Positions 1-8,783 of a stretch of DNA of 44,050 nt are shown here, piece by piece. The translations under genes and the position numbers were made by a program. Position 1 is the stretch's first letter, and each line of letters begins with the position of its first letter. This DNA is from an uncultured Bacteroidia bacterium. Lineage in GTDB: Bacteria > Bacteroidota > Bacteroidia > J057 > CALLMJ01. The notes under the pieces are model-generated. The model ran no database searches. It saw only the letters and a list, made by a program, of their open reading frames with translations, and was not told where the DNA came from. The stretch lies in contig CALLNY010000012.1 in assembly GCA_938005475.1 (NCBI GenBank), forward strand, positions 1 to 44,050, read 5' to 3'.

Positions 1-110
1 CATTGATAAGTTATATCTCCACCCATCAAGTGCGAAGCGTAATCTAACATAGGAAATAATAACCACCACCATGTTATCGCAAGTTTTCGGTATTTATAAT
101 ACGATTTCAT
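1..110 (-). CDS. Secreted protein, N-terminal fragment (cut by left edge)
   Basis: Only the first 36 codons are in the window. The ATG at 110 opens a peptide with a basic start, a hydrophobic stretch (TWWWLLFPML) and then ASHLMGGDITYQ. An N-terminus with a signal peptide followed by a (H)LxGGxITY motif is familiar from large secreted, gliding-motility-associated repeat proteins of Bacteroidota, which are usually T9SS cargo. That family link rests on this short motif only. A well-formed Bacteroidota promoter lies just upstream (134-165), giving a leader of under 20 nt and supporting this start. The rest of the gene lies to the left of the window, so length, domains and sorting signal cannot be judged. 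Confidence 0.6.
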   Translation of the reverse strand, partial: MKSYYKYRKLAITWWWLLFPMLDYASHLMGGDITYQ

Positions 111-133
111 TTAAACTCTTTGCTTTTAGCTTG

Positions 134-165
134 CAAATATAAACATGATTTGCAGAAAAACGCAA
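134..165 (-). promoter_or_regulatory. Bacteroidota-type promoter for the left-edge gene
   Basis: On the minus strand, TTG (163-165) and TATATTTG (134-141) are separated by 21 nt, fitting the phylum's -33/-7 pattern (TTTG and TAnnTTTG). The predicted start of transcription is a few bases downstream, about 17-20 nt before the ATG at 110. Confidence 0.6.
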
Positions 166-358
166 TAAAATTATATTTTTTTTAAGGTTATATTGTTTTG
201 AAACCATAAAATTTTAAAATTATCAAAAAACAATGAATTAAAACTAAAACAAATTATAAAGTTTTAAAAAATAGGTTATAAAAAATTAAATTTATAAGCC
301 ACTTAAATATGGCTCTATCTGAATTATAAAGAATTATTTATGAATTACTTAAAAAAAC

Positions 359-3300
359 TCACTCTATCACCGAAAACTGACCTATAAATTCAGATCCATT
401 AAATTGGGCTTTAAAAATATAAGTTCCAGTATGTACTCTTCTACCCTCAATATCTTTTAAATCCCAGTCCACGCCGCCCAGCCCATTTTGTTCTCTCACA
501 GTTTGAATATAACGACCTGTTAAACTGTAAATATGGACTTCGGTTGTGGGAGGTATTTGGGCAAAGGTAATTTTATCATGCTTAGATAAAACCACAGGAT
601 TAGGATAAACCACAGACTCTTTTAACTCCGCAGGGCTACTTGCAAATACCGCTATATCGCCTATGTTCTCGTAGGTTTTATAACCATCATCGTTCCATAA
701 ATCCCTAATTTTTACACGAACTTCGTAGCCCATATTACCTAAAATTGCTTGGTCAAAGATCAATAAAATTTCATTTGGGCTTAATTTTTCATAATGAACA
801 ATCTTTCCAACAGAACTTTGAAATTTCACTAATGTTAAACTATTATCTGCCACAGGCTCATTAAAACGCAAAATCGCTTTTTTAGGATTGATAGCTTGCC
901 ATTGCTCCAAAAATAAAACCAACCTCTGTTCTGGAACATATAAAAAATGGAAGCTATCTTGAAACTCGCTCAAACAACCCCCATATTTATCTTGTAAATC
1001 GCTTGAAAAATATATTTGGTTTAAACCTACTCGTAGAGGTTCGTATAAGTGAATGACCGCAAAGTAAGGATGCACCAAAATGTTTTGAAAAGGATTTCCA
1101 TTCACTAAGATTTGGTGGGGTAGCGTCTGTTCATGTAAAGGCTGACTGCTAAATATTTTCAGCATTTTTTCATTTACAGCCTGCACACTATCAATCACAA
1201 AAGGACTATGCGGATAAGCATATACCGCATAACTTAAATTACTGAATGGTGGACTATACGTTGTATTGTAACTACTTACACTAATCCATTTAGGGCTTTG
1301 CAAAGTGTCTGACCAAAAATTTTGATTTATCACCTGATAACTACTAAACATAAAATTAGAAGGTTCCGCTTTCCATATAAGATATTGATGAATATTCGGC
1401 AAACTACTCCAGCTCACGTATACGCTGTCATTACATGTTTGGAGCTGTAAATGGGCTACATCGGGTAAATTTACTGCGGCTAAATTCCATTCAAAAAATT
1501 CTGTGCTATCCGCAGTAGTCAAACCAATTTCAGGAAAGCCATTATAATTCGCGTCTAAAACCGGGTGAGTATTTTGTTTACTACCATAATGGAACCAACG
1601 AAATACATATTCTCCGTTTACATAATCCATCAAATAACTGACTGGAAAGGGAGAAAATAACCATTCAGGTGTACCGTCATTATCCACATCAATCATAGAA
1701 CTAGCGTTCCATGTATCAGAATGATGATTATAAAGATAGACTTCACTAATCTGTTGATAGGTATCATTGGCTGTTGCTTCCCAAATTTTAATTTTCCAAT
1801 AAGGGACATCATATTCAAAATCGGAATTTCGTAAACTCGAAGTTCTCACTGCAGTAATAAGTTCAGGGAAACCATTAGCGTTTAAGTCCCCAGCAATAAG
1901 CACATCCGAAGCCTTTTCTAAACTATCCGGGAAATAGGCTTTAAGTTCATACTGATTATTAGCCACATTCTCATAAATAAAAATATCCCCATCATAATCA
2001 CCAAAAACGACTTCCAAATTACCGTCATTATCCAAATCTTTTACTACTACACGTGGTGCAGTAGAGCCTATATAATCTAATGAAGTATCTGCAAGGGTAG
2101 CGATTACCTTCCAATCTCCATCACTTTGTCTTTCTAAAATCACGTAATTCCTGTAGTCTTTTGCAATGATTTCTATTTGCCCATCCAAATCCGTATCAGC
2201 AAATTGAGCAGGGAAATACTTATCAGAGAAACTATTGACCAATTTAGGTAAGAAAGGATTGGGATTTTGAAACAAAAAGATAGTATCACGTAAGTTACAT
2301 AGCAGTTCATTATTCAAAAAATCTTTGGGGATACGCGGCCCAGGAGTTGTTATACTATCCAGCTTAACAAATTGATTAGCATTGAGTTCCGATAAAAAAA
2401 TTTTATTAGAATAACTTCCTGTACTATCAAATTCATTGTAAAGGATTTCAGGGAGATTATCGTTGTCCAGGTCCCAGGCAGTAGGTAAATAATAACCTGC
2501 GGGAATTTTATATGATTTAGGTTGCAAAGTAGTTAAAGGAATGGAATAAGGAACGAAAGTAAAAGTACCTGTAATAGAGGAATCGATTAATCCTGCAAAA
2601 TTGCGTGCAATGATTTTGTATTGGTAACTTCCCGCAGAGAGGTTTTGATTACCGAGTAAGAACATACCGTTCTGAGTGATTTTATCGTAAGGAATTTCCT
2701 GAATTTGTTGAGTAGTTGTATTTTGGATTTTAATTTTTACAAAAACGGGTTCATCCGCACGATACACAATAAACCATTTACGTTCTTGGTTTTCATAGGC
2801 GTAGTCACTTAATTTGAGTTTTAATACAGGAGGCGTCCTATCGATGAAAATTTTACTTCGGATTTGTAAGGTATGTCCATTTCGTAAAATTACTTCTAAG
2901 CCTAAGGTATAAATTCCATCGGTAAGGTTTTGTATATTCCATTTAAATAATTGGTTATAAAGGTGCTGGAAATCTCCTGTAAACAAAGTAGTGGTATTAT
3001 TACCGATGGAGTCTCCATTAAAATAAAAAATACGAAAGTAACGCAGTAAGGGGTGAATAACAGTTGTAATAATGGGGATAGTATCTTGAAAGAAACCTTG
3101 TAGATTGATAGGATTGTGGATTTGAACGTTTACGGAAGTTGGAAATTGTAGGGCTTTTAGGATATTGAGCCTGCCGGCACCTGTGAAGTAATCCCAGCCA
3201 GGGTTTTGGATATCATGAGCAGAGGAAGTTAAAATGCCTTTGATTTGAACGGGAGAGAGGTTGGGATACAACGATTTGAGCAAAGCCACTGCCGCAGTAA

Positions 3301-4477
3301 CCATAGGAGCAGAAGTAGAAGTACCTGAAAATTCATTATAGGCGTTTCTATTAGAGGAGTCGGATAGTGTGGTGGTGTAGATACCGGCCCCGGGGGCGCA
3401 CAAGTCTACCGTACCACCGTAAGAACTTAAAGGCCATAAAAATTCACGGTCATTTTGGTACATGGAGGCAGATACGCTGATAACCTGCTCAAAACCTGAG
3501 GGGTAATGTGGGTTATCACCTGTTGCATTTCCTGCTGAAGCTACCATCGTTACGCCCTTTTCGTAAGCATACTGGATAGCCGCATACATGATTTGCGAAG
3601 GGTAAATATCGCCAAAACTAAAATTTAATACGTGTACACCGTTATCCACTGCATACACAATAGCCCTTGCGATATCGTCATCTTCACCATTTCCTGAAGC
3701 GGCAAAAGCCCTTAAAATCATTAACTTACTATCTGGCGCAATACCACAGCCCCCCAAATGATTATTAGGTTTAGCCCCAATAATTCCTGCTACAAGCGTT
3801 CCATGCTGATTATCATCATAAGGAATAGGGTCTTCATAAAGGTAGTCCCCCCCACCTAACAAACGAGGTTGGTCTGTAAAATCGTAACCAATAACATCAT
3901 CCACATAACCATTTCCGTCCTGGTCTATGCCGTCTAAATCCCCATAAACACCGTTTCTTATACTATCTTTATCCCAAAAATCAAATTTTCCGTTTCCATT
4001 AATATCTTCCAAGGTATTAATCCACAACGGGTCTTTCAATTCTTCATGAAAAAAATCAATTCCTGTATCAATAATCCCGACAATAACTCCCTGCCCCCGA
4101 GTAAGCTGGTGCGAAGGAAAAGTCTGTATTAAGTTATGATGATACTGCCTAGGAATGTCAGGGTCATTATAGGTATCCAATTGAAAATTACGAACCTGCT
4201 CTGCCGATATAATAAAATTCTGATTTTGTTGTAACCAAGTATTGAAAGTAATAGAATCTTGAAAAGTAATTGTGAACCAATTACTTAAAGCATGCTCTTG
4301 GCTAGTAACCAATGGCTGTAAACGCATAAAAGGTAAATTCTTATATCGCTCCGGAAAAGCGTAAATATCCCATAATTGCTTTTGATAAAAATTGGAAGCA
4401 ATACCTACATTAACATTGATTTGGGATTTTAAACCATAAAAAGCAAGCCATATAGAAAAAAAAAGGACTTTTTTCAT
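359..4477 (-). CDS. Subtilisin-like (S8) serine protease with FG-GAP repeats and T9SS sorting domain
   Basis: A 1372-residue secreted protease. After a signal peptide (MKKVLFFSIWLAFYG) comes a peptidase S8 domain with the full catalytic set: Asp137 in IIDTGID, His225 in HGTLVAG, oxyanion Asn317 in SAGNATG and Ser387 in GTSTSAP. The middle carries FG-GAP/VCBS-like repeats of the DLDNDGNLEVVFGDYDGD type (about residues 700-950), usually beta-propeller or calcium-binding modules. The C-terminus has YPNPV, then HIYSLTGRYIQTV and TGTYIFKAQ, the layout of a type A T9SS sorting domain, so the mature enzyme should be exported and surface-bound or released. I start at the ATG at 4477 rather than the in-frame upstream codon at 4522 because a promoter at 4491-4518 lies between them. 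Substrate is unknown. Confidence 0.93.
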   Translation of the reverse strand: MKKVLFFSIWLAFYGLKSQINVNVGIASNFYQKQLWDIYAFPERYKNLPFMRLQPLVTSQEHALSNWFTITFQDSITFNTWLQQNQNFIISAEQVRNFQLDTYNDPDIPRQYHHNLIQTFPSHQLTRGQGVIVGIIDTGIDFFHEELKDPLWINTLEDINGNGKFDFWDKDSIRNGVYGDLDGIDQDGNGYVDDVIGYDFTDQPRLLGGGDYLYEDPIPYDDNQHGTLVAGIIGAKPNNHLGGCGIAPDSKLMILRAFAASGNGEDDDIARAIVYAVDNGVHVLNFSFGDIYPSQIMYAAIQYAYEKGVTMVASAGNATGDNPHYPSGFEQVISVSASMYQNDREFLWPLSSYGGTVDLCAPGAGIYTTTLSDSSNRNAYNEFSGTSTSAPMVTAAVALLKSLYPNLSPVQIKGILTSSAHDIQNPGWDYFTGAGRLNILKALQFPTSVNVQIHNPINLQGFFQDTIPIITTVIHPLLRYFRIFYFNGDSIGNNTTTLFTGDFQHLYNQLFKWNIQNLTDGIYTLGLEVILRNGHTLQIRSKIFIDRTPPVLKLKLSDYAYENQERKWFIVYRADEPVFVKIKIQNTTTQQIQEIPYDKITQNGMFLLGNQNLSAGSYQYKIIARNFAGLIDSSITGTFTFVPYSIPLTTLQPKSYKIPAGYYLPTAWDLDNDNLPEILYNEFDSTGSYSNKIFLSELNANQFVKLDSITTPGPRIPKDFLNNELLCNLRDTIFLFQNPNPFLPKLVNSFSDKYFPAQFADTDLDGQIEIIAKDYRNYVILERQSDGDWKVIATLADTSLDYIGSTAPRVVVKDLDNDGNLEVVFGDYDGDIFIYENVANNQYELKAYFPDSLEKASDVLIAGDLNANGFPELITAVRTSSLRNSDFEYDVPYWKIKIWEATANDTYQQISEVYLYNHHSDTWNASSMIDVDNDGTPEWLFSPFPVSYLMDYVNGEYVFRWFHYGSKQNTHPVLDANYNGFPEIGLTTADSTEFFEWNLAAVNLPDVAHLQLQTCNDSVYVSWSSLPNIHQYLIWKAEPSNFMFSSYQVINQNFWSDTLQSPKWISVSSYNTTYSPPFSNLSYAVYAYPHSPFVIDSVQAVNEKMLKIFSSQPLHEQTLPHQILVNGNPFQNILVHPYFAVIHLYEPLRVGLNQIYFSSDLQDKYGGCLSEFQDSFHFLYVPEQRLVLFLEQWQAINPKKAILRFNEPVADNSLTLVKFQSSVGKIVHYEKLSPNEILLIFDQAILGNMGYEVRVKIRDLWNDDGYKTYENIGDIAVFASSPAELKESVVYPNPVVLSKHDKITFAQIPPTTEVHIYSLTGRYIQTVREQNGLGGVDWDLKDIEGRRVHTGTYIFKAQFNGSEFIGQFSVIE

Positions 4478-4490
4478 GTAATTGAATTTA

Positions 4491-4518
4491 CAAACATACA
4501 AAAAATTTAGAAAAACAA
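4491..4518 (-). promoter_or_regulatory. Promoter of the S8 protease gene
   Basis: Minus-strand TTG (4516-4518), a 17-nt spacer and TATGTTTG (4491-4498) match the Bacteroidota -33/-7 pattern. The site lies 13 bases before the ATG at 4477 and overlaps the upstream alternative start, which argues against the longer reading. Confidence 0.55.
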
Positions 4519-4558
4519 TCACTATTTTTAGTGTAAATGCATGAATTGTGTTGGATGA

Positions 4559-4792
4559 AACGGTCTGGGTGATTTAATTCAATCTAAAATACATCTAAAA
4601 AAGAAATTCTATCCATCCCTCATAAGTAATTTGAATACCACTTTCCTGATAACTAAATATAGTTTCTATTGTAAGTTGGAGCAAATAAGTAAATACCTCC
4701 AATGCTTCAACATAAAACAAAATGATATTGAAATTGTAAATGACGAAGGATTGTATCTGGATACCGAAGGCTCAAAAATAAAAATAATCAGA
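4559..4792 (+). other. Gene-free stretch with an open plus-strand fragment, possible gene remnant
   Basis: The roughly 375 bases between the protease promoter and 4895 hold no convincing gene. The only coding-like signal is a plus-strand frame open from 4559 to the TAA at 4790-4792 with no ATG start. Its last 40 residues (for example NDIEIVNDEGLYLDTEGSK) read like real protein, while the first half does not. I recognise no family. It may be the tail of a decayed gene, which would fit the two pseudogenes that follow, or chance. Confidence 0.25.
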
Positions 4793-4894
4793 TAAGGTAA
4801 TTTTTGTTTCTTCAATCATTTTTAAGGTAAATGGTCTTGAACGAATAGCTCTTTAAACCAAACTAGGTTTATTCGTATTTTTGATTTCGCAAAA

Positions 4895-5371
4895 CTATGC
4901 ACGAATAATTCGCTTATCCCTTAACGTTTGGGTATCAAGGTATTCTGCAGTATAAGATTGATATTTTAAAGTTCGAAAAACATGTAAATAATGGTCACCT
5001 GTTTGCAATGAGGTTTCTTTTTTTATAAGAACTCTTGCACTCGTATTCTTTAAAACGCACAAACCTTCCCAACAAGTTAAATAACCTTTTTCTTGTAAAA
5101 ATTTGTGCTTATCAAAATCTAAACCACTGATTTTCCCTAACTTTTTTACCAAACTTATATGTGTAGGGTGCAATAATTGAAGTACTGCAATAGGATTAAC
5201 CAAAATATTTTCTAAGGTTTGAGTATTTTCATAAATTGCGATTGCATAAAATTTAGGTTGCATACTTATTGCAGAGACATAAGTGCAAATATTCATATTT
5301 ACTTTTCTTTCATTGGAGTAAGTAGCTAAACTATACACCGGAAGATTTGGGATATTCCAAGGCTTATGCAT
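4895..5371 (-). CDS. Flavin reductase-like (FMN-binding split barrel) protein
   Basis: A 158-residue protein resembling the flavin-reductase-like DIM6/NTAB family, cytosolic FMN-binding split-barrel proteins. Visible family features are NICTYVSAISMQP followed by FYAIAIYENTQTLENI (FMN-binding region) and LLHPTHISLVKKLGKISG. Length is normal for small single-domain members. No signal peptide or membrane segment is seen. The ATG at 5371 sits 3 bases past the stop of a dehydrogenase remnant (5375-5475), so the gene was probably the second gene of a two-gene operon whose first gene has decayed. No separate promoter is evident, so its present expression is uncertain. Substrate is unknown. Confidence 0.7.
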   Translation of the reverse strand: MHKPWNIPNLPVYSLATYSNERKVNMNICTYVSAISMQPKFYAIAIYENTQTLENILVNPIAVLQLLHPTHISLVKKLGKISGLDFDKHKFLQEKGYLTCWEGLCVLKNTSARVLIKKETSLQTGDHYLHVFRTLKYQSYTAEYLDTQTLRDKRIIRA

Positions 5372-5374
5372 GAA

Positions 5375-5475
5375 TTAAATTTTAAGCGTACTTATGCCAC
5401 CATCAACATGAAAAACTTGTCCAGTATCCATAGACTTTCACTAGATAATAAAAATCGTGCCATGTAGGCGATATC
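5375..5475 (-). pseudogene. C-terminal remnant of a short-chain dehydrogenase (SDR), frameshifted
   Basis: Minus-strand translation gives DIAYMARFLLSSES in one frame (about 5434-5475) and then, after an apparent loss of one base, MDTGQVFHVDGGISTLKI and a TAA stop. Joined, this is the standard SDR ending (DIAxxxxFLxSxxSxxxTGQxxxVDGG). Everything upstream, including the Rossmann glycine motif and catalytic Tyr/Lys, is missing. The remnant ends just before the flavin-reductase-like ATG, implying a former operon. Confidence 0.8.
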
Positions 5476-5515
5476 ATTAAAACAACAAAAAATCTTGTAA
5501 GGTTCTTTGTAATTT

Positions 5516-6079
5516 TTAGTTGTGCCATTCTTTCCATTCCTTTTGATAAAGTTCAACTAATACTTGTTTTTCAATAGCTTGAATAGGGACATCTACTTTT
5601 TCACAATCTTTTCCTAAAAAGAATAAAGCCTGTATTTCATTGGCTTTAAGAAATTTAAAGTTTATGGTAAAACTTTTCATTTGTTCACGAATATTTTGTA
5701 TTAGAAATCTTGTAGGGAATAGCAACATTAAATCCCCAATCTCCAGCTTGTTACGTAAGCATGAAAAGGAAAACAATATAAAAACACAGATAAATTTTTC
5801 TAATATAGGTTCATCAAGATATTTACTTATCCAAGAACCTACTCCCATAAACGTCATAAAAAATCCGATAATAACTGAAAAATGTAAAACTCCAGAACCT
5901 AAAAAATAAGTAGATAACGTACCGATAAGCAACTCATAAAGTATTCCACAAAAAGCAGTAACAAAGACAGAAAATAAAAGAACCGCTATTTGATAAGGAG
6001 TATAATGATTGGAATTACTTGGTTCAATTATAGTATTAAATACTACGGATTTTAGTCCGCTATAATTTTTGTGTATAAT
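5516..6079 (-). pseudogene. Decayed membrane-bound spermidine synthase (SpeE-like)
   Basis: Pieces of a polyamine aminopropyltransferase of the membrane-anchored type lie in order but in different frames. The open frame from 6079 encodes AVLLFSVFVTAFCGILYELL, then GTLSTYFLGSGVLHFS and MGVGSWISKYL, the usual first transmembrane helices. The central membrane and catalytic regions are deleted. Near 5736-5765 other frames give HAYVTS and GDWGFNVAIP, the family's HxYVPSFGxWGF region, with a shift between the two. The original frame resumes with NFKFLKANEIQALFF and ends VLVELYQKEWKEWHN, the typical SpeE tail. No ATG is present in the open frame. At least one large deletion and two frameshifts make it non-functional as an aminopropyltransferase. 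Confidence 0.82.
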
Positions 6080-6104
6080 CTATTGAGCAAGATAATTTTA
6101 GGGT

Positions 6105-7076
6105 TTAAATTTCTGTTTTTACCATTGGTTTTTGAGCAAATAAACCTAATGTTTTGAACATGAATTGGTCAAAATCGGTGGTATTATTTGGGGTAGTAAG
6201 TAATTTATCACCTGCAAAAATAGAATTAGCACCTGCTAAAAAGCATAAAGCTTGTTCTTCCATGCTCATATTCACTCTTCCTGCCGATAAACGGACTTTT
6301 GCTAATGGCATCAAAATCCTTGCCGTAGCAATCATTCGTAACATATCCCATATTTCTACTCTTTTTTGGTTTTCTAATGGAGTACCTTCAATAGGGACTA
6401 ATGCGTTGATTGGAACAGATTCCGGATGTTTAGGCAAAGTTGCAAGGGTATGTAACAAACTGATTCTGTCCTCGTGAGTCTCCCCCATTCCAATAATTCC
6501 ACCGCAACAAATAGAAATATTAGCTTTAGCAACGTTTTGTAAGGTTTTTAATCTATCTTCATAGGTTCGGGTAGAAATAATATCGTCATAATATTCACGA
6601 GAAGTATCTAGATTGTGATTATAAGCATGTAGACCAGCTTTTTTCATTTTGAGAGCTTGTTCCTCAGTTATCATTCCCAGGGTACAACATACCTCTAAAC
6701 CTAACTCATTGACTCCTTGAATCATTTCAAGTATTTTATCAAAATCTTTATTATCACGTACTTCACGCCATGCGGCACCCATACAAAAACGAGTAGAACC
6801 ATTCGCTTTAGCTTGTTTAGCTGTTTCTATAACTTCTTGCGGATTCATCAATTTATGAACATCTAAACCCGTCTGATATTTTACAGACTGTGGACAATAA
6901 GCACAATCCTCAGGGCAACCGCCTGTCTTTACCGATAACAACGTACATACTTGTATTTCATTAGGATTATGGTACTGCCTATGTACAGTAGCACCCTCAA
7001 AAATTAAATCTAATATCGGCTTATAGTAAATTTGTTCTATCTCTTGTTTTCTCCAATCTGTTCTTATTACTGACAT
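6105..7076 (-). CDS. bioB: Biotin synthase
   Basis: Radical-SAM enzyme inserting sulfur into dethiobiotin, the last step of biotin synthesis. From the upstream in-frame TTG the protein would be 329 residues; I prefer the ATG at 7076 (MSVIRTDWR, 323 residues) because the TTG overlaps a promoter-like TAGATTTG. The [4Fe-4S]/SAM motif CPEDCAYC is intact. The ligands expected for the [2Fe-2S] cluster are present in FCMGAAWR, LEVC and SICCGG, with the conserved Arg in VRLSAGR. Motifs YNHNLDTS and GGIIGMGE are canonical, so the enzyme should be active. The gene stands alone, without other bio genes nearby, and follows the PHP/PolX gene by about 80 bases. A biotin carrier protein encoded at 35392 is one possible user of the product. 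Confidence 0.97.
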   Translation of the reverse strand: MSVIRTDWRKQEIEQIYYKPILDLIFEGATVHRQYHNPNEIQVCTLLSVKTGGCPEDCAYCPQSVKYQTGLDVHKLMNPQEVIETAKQAKANGSTRFCMGAAWREVRDNKDFDKILEMIQGVNELGLEVCCTLGMITEEQALKMKKAGLHAYNHNLDTSREYYDDIISTRTYEDRLKTLQNVAKANISICCGGIIGMGETHEDRISLLHTLATLPKHPESVPINALVPIEGTPLENQKRVEIWDMLRMIATARILMPLAKVRLSAGRVNMSMEEQALCFLAGANSIFAGDKLLTTPNNTTDFDQFMFKTLGLFAQKPMVKTEI

Positions 7077-7091
7077 ATCTATTAAATGATG

Positions 7092-7118
7092 CAAATCTAA
7101 TACTTTTTGAAATACAAA
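7092..7118 (-). promoter_or_regulatory. Possible bioB promoter
   Basis: Minus-strand TTTG (7115-7118) and TAGATTTG (7092-7099) resemble the phylum's promoter, but the 15-nt spacer is short. It would start transcription about 10 bases before the ATG at 7076. I see no BirA-type operator. Confidence 0.35.
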
Positions 7119-7154
7119 ATGTTTCTATTGACCCCAATCATCTCCGATTACAAA

Positions 7155-8783
7155 CTATTTATTTCGTAACCATTGCTTAAATTCTTGAAGATTTCGAGTA
7201 TTTACTATCTCATTTGGAGTCAAAAAAGCTTTATAAGCCATTTTTATGCCCCATTGTATATCTTGAATACCCTCCACTGAATGTGCATCAGGATTGATAA
7301 AAATACTTACTCCTTTATCAACTGCTTTACGCAGCCATTTCCAATCTAAATCTAATCGGTAGGGATTTGCATTGATCTCAATTGCTACTTGATTTTGAAC
7401 ACATGCATCAATAATTTTCTCATAATCAATAGGATAACCTTCTCTAATTAAAAGTAATCTACCCGTTGGATGTCCCAAAATACGCGTATAGGGATTTTCT
7501 ATCGCCTTGATAATACGTTGCGTTGCTTGTTGTATATCCATTTTAAAATGAGAATGAATACTCGCAATCACACAATCCAATCGTTTTAAAATATCTTCAT
7601 CATAATCTAATGAACCATCAGCCAATATATCTGCTTCAATTCCCTTAAAAATAAAAAAATCAGTAAATTGAGCATTAAGCTTATCAATCTCGTTCCATTG
7701 CGTTTCCAACCGAGCTGGACTTAACCCGTTAGCATAAAATGCGGACTGAGAATGGTCACTTATCACCATGTATTCATACCCCATTTTAATACAAGCATTT
7801 GCCATCTCTTGTAATGAATGTTTTCCATCAGAATATTGTGAATGACAATGTACTAGCCCTTTAATATCCTCATCTTTGATAAAATTACCTTTTGCCCTCT
7901 GATAATACTCAAAACAATTATCATCATAACGATGGGGTGGTAATATAACAAATGGAAAATTAGCATATAAGCTTCTCAAAGTCTGTGACGAACGATTAGG
8001 GTTATATTTAATAAAGACATTATGCGAAGATGTCGTTGCATGCAAGAAGATAGTATTCTCTATATCTGTTTCACTACAAAAATAAAATTGTACGGTAACA
8101 TTTTCTAAATTTCTTGCAGTTAAAACATCAGCATCTTCATCAATAATAAGAAAACGATATTTTGATAAAATAGATTTAACTTGCGCAACAGTAGCGGTTG
8201 TAACGAACTCCAGAATATCTACAAAATTATCCCAAGTAAGTAATGTACCTGTTTCGTGAATAGGAAAAGGGAAATGGGATTTAAACCATTCAAGCCACTC
8301 AAAAGCTGTATGCAGATGTAGTTTACCTTTGGATAGGTAATAAAATTCAATTGCTTTACGAATAGAATCCTGTGTTTTCTGTCCAAACCCTTTTACCTCT
8401 TTCAAACGATTTTCATAACAAGCATGCAGTAAATCTCCTAAATTATCTATACCAAGCCTTAACCAAATTGTTTGTATTTTCTTAGGACCCAGCCCTTGGA
8501 TATTGAACATTTCAATCACCCCTTGCGGAGTTTTAAGTAGTAAATCTTTTAAAATAGACAAAGTGCCTGTCTGAATAATTTCCTTAAACTTTTCTATGGT
8601 ACTTTTTGTAAAAGGTAACTCATAAAATTTACCTTCTGCTAACAAGACACTCACTTCCTGCGGGAATTTTTCTAATTCAAATACTGCATTTTCATAGGCT
8701 TTAATTTTAAAGGGATTTTCCCCATGTAATTCTAATAATTTAGCAGTTAACAATAAAATATCGGCTATTTCTTGATTAGTCAT
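7155..8783 (-). CDS. PolX-like protein with intact PHP domain and degenerate polymerase domain
   Basis: A 542-residue protein with the PolX architecture. The N-terminal helix-hairpin-helix domain (1-80) and a second HhH pair (IQGLGPKKI at 95-103, VKGFGQKTQ at 130-138) should bind DNA. The C-terminal PHP domain (about 305-520) keeps its metal ligands: HCH at 312-314, DH at 343-344, GIEAD at 381-385, HSH at 410-412, GHP at 437-439 and PDAH at 498-501, so it could act as a metal-dependent 3'-5' exonuclease or phosphatase. In between, the polymerase-beta-like palm has GTLLTWDNFVDIL where PolX has GSxRRxxxxxxDID, and VTVQFYF where the third Asp is expected. It is therefore unlikely to polymerise DNA. 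The start overlaps the MATE gene by 8 bases, indicating co-expression. Confidence 0.85.
   Translation of the reverse strand: MTNQEIADILLLTAKLLELHGENPFKIKAYENAVFELEKFPQEVSVLLAEGKFYELPFTKSTIEKFKEIIQTGTLSILKDLLLKTPQGVIEMFNIQGLGPKKIQTIWLRLGIDNLGDLLHACYENRLKEVKGFGQKTQDSIRKAIEFYYLSKGKLHLHTAFEWLEWFKSHFPFPIHETGTLLTWDNFVDILEFVTTATVAQVKSILSKYRFLIIDEDADVLTARNLENVTVQFYFCSETDIENTIFLHATTSSHNVFIKYNPNRSSQTLRSLYANFPFVILPPHRYDDNCFEYYQRAKGNFIKDEDIKGLVHCHSQYSDGKHSLQEMANACIKMGYEYMVISDHSQSAFYANGLSPARLETQWNEIDKLNAQFTDFFIFKGIEADILADGSLDYDEDILKRLDCVIASIHSHFKMDIQQATQRIIKAIENPYTRILGHPTGRLLLIREGYPIDYEKIIDACVQNQVAIEINANPYRLDLDWKWLRKAVDKGVSIFINPDAHSVEGIQDIQWGIKMAYKAFLTPNEIVNTRNLQEFKQWLRNK

Noticed and set aside
5640-5909. 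Plus-strand 89-codon frame over the spermidine synthase remnant
   Set aside because: It lies opposite recognisable SpeE pieces and its product (Asn/Lys/Ile-rich) has no protein-like features; it is a shadow frame.
7077-7094. Longer bioB reading from TTG at 7094
   Set aside because: The codon overlaps a promoter-like TAGATTTG, and the next in-frame ATG at 7076 leaves the full conserved enzyme.
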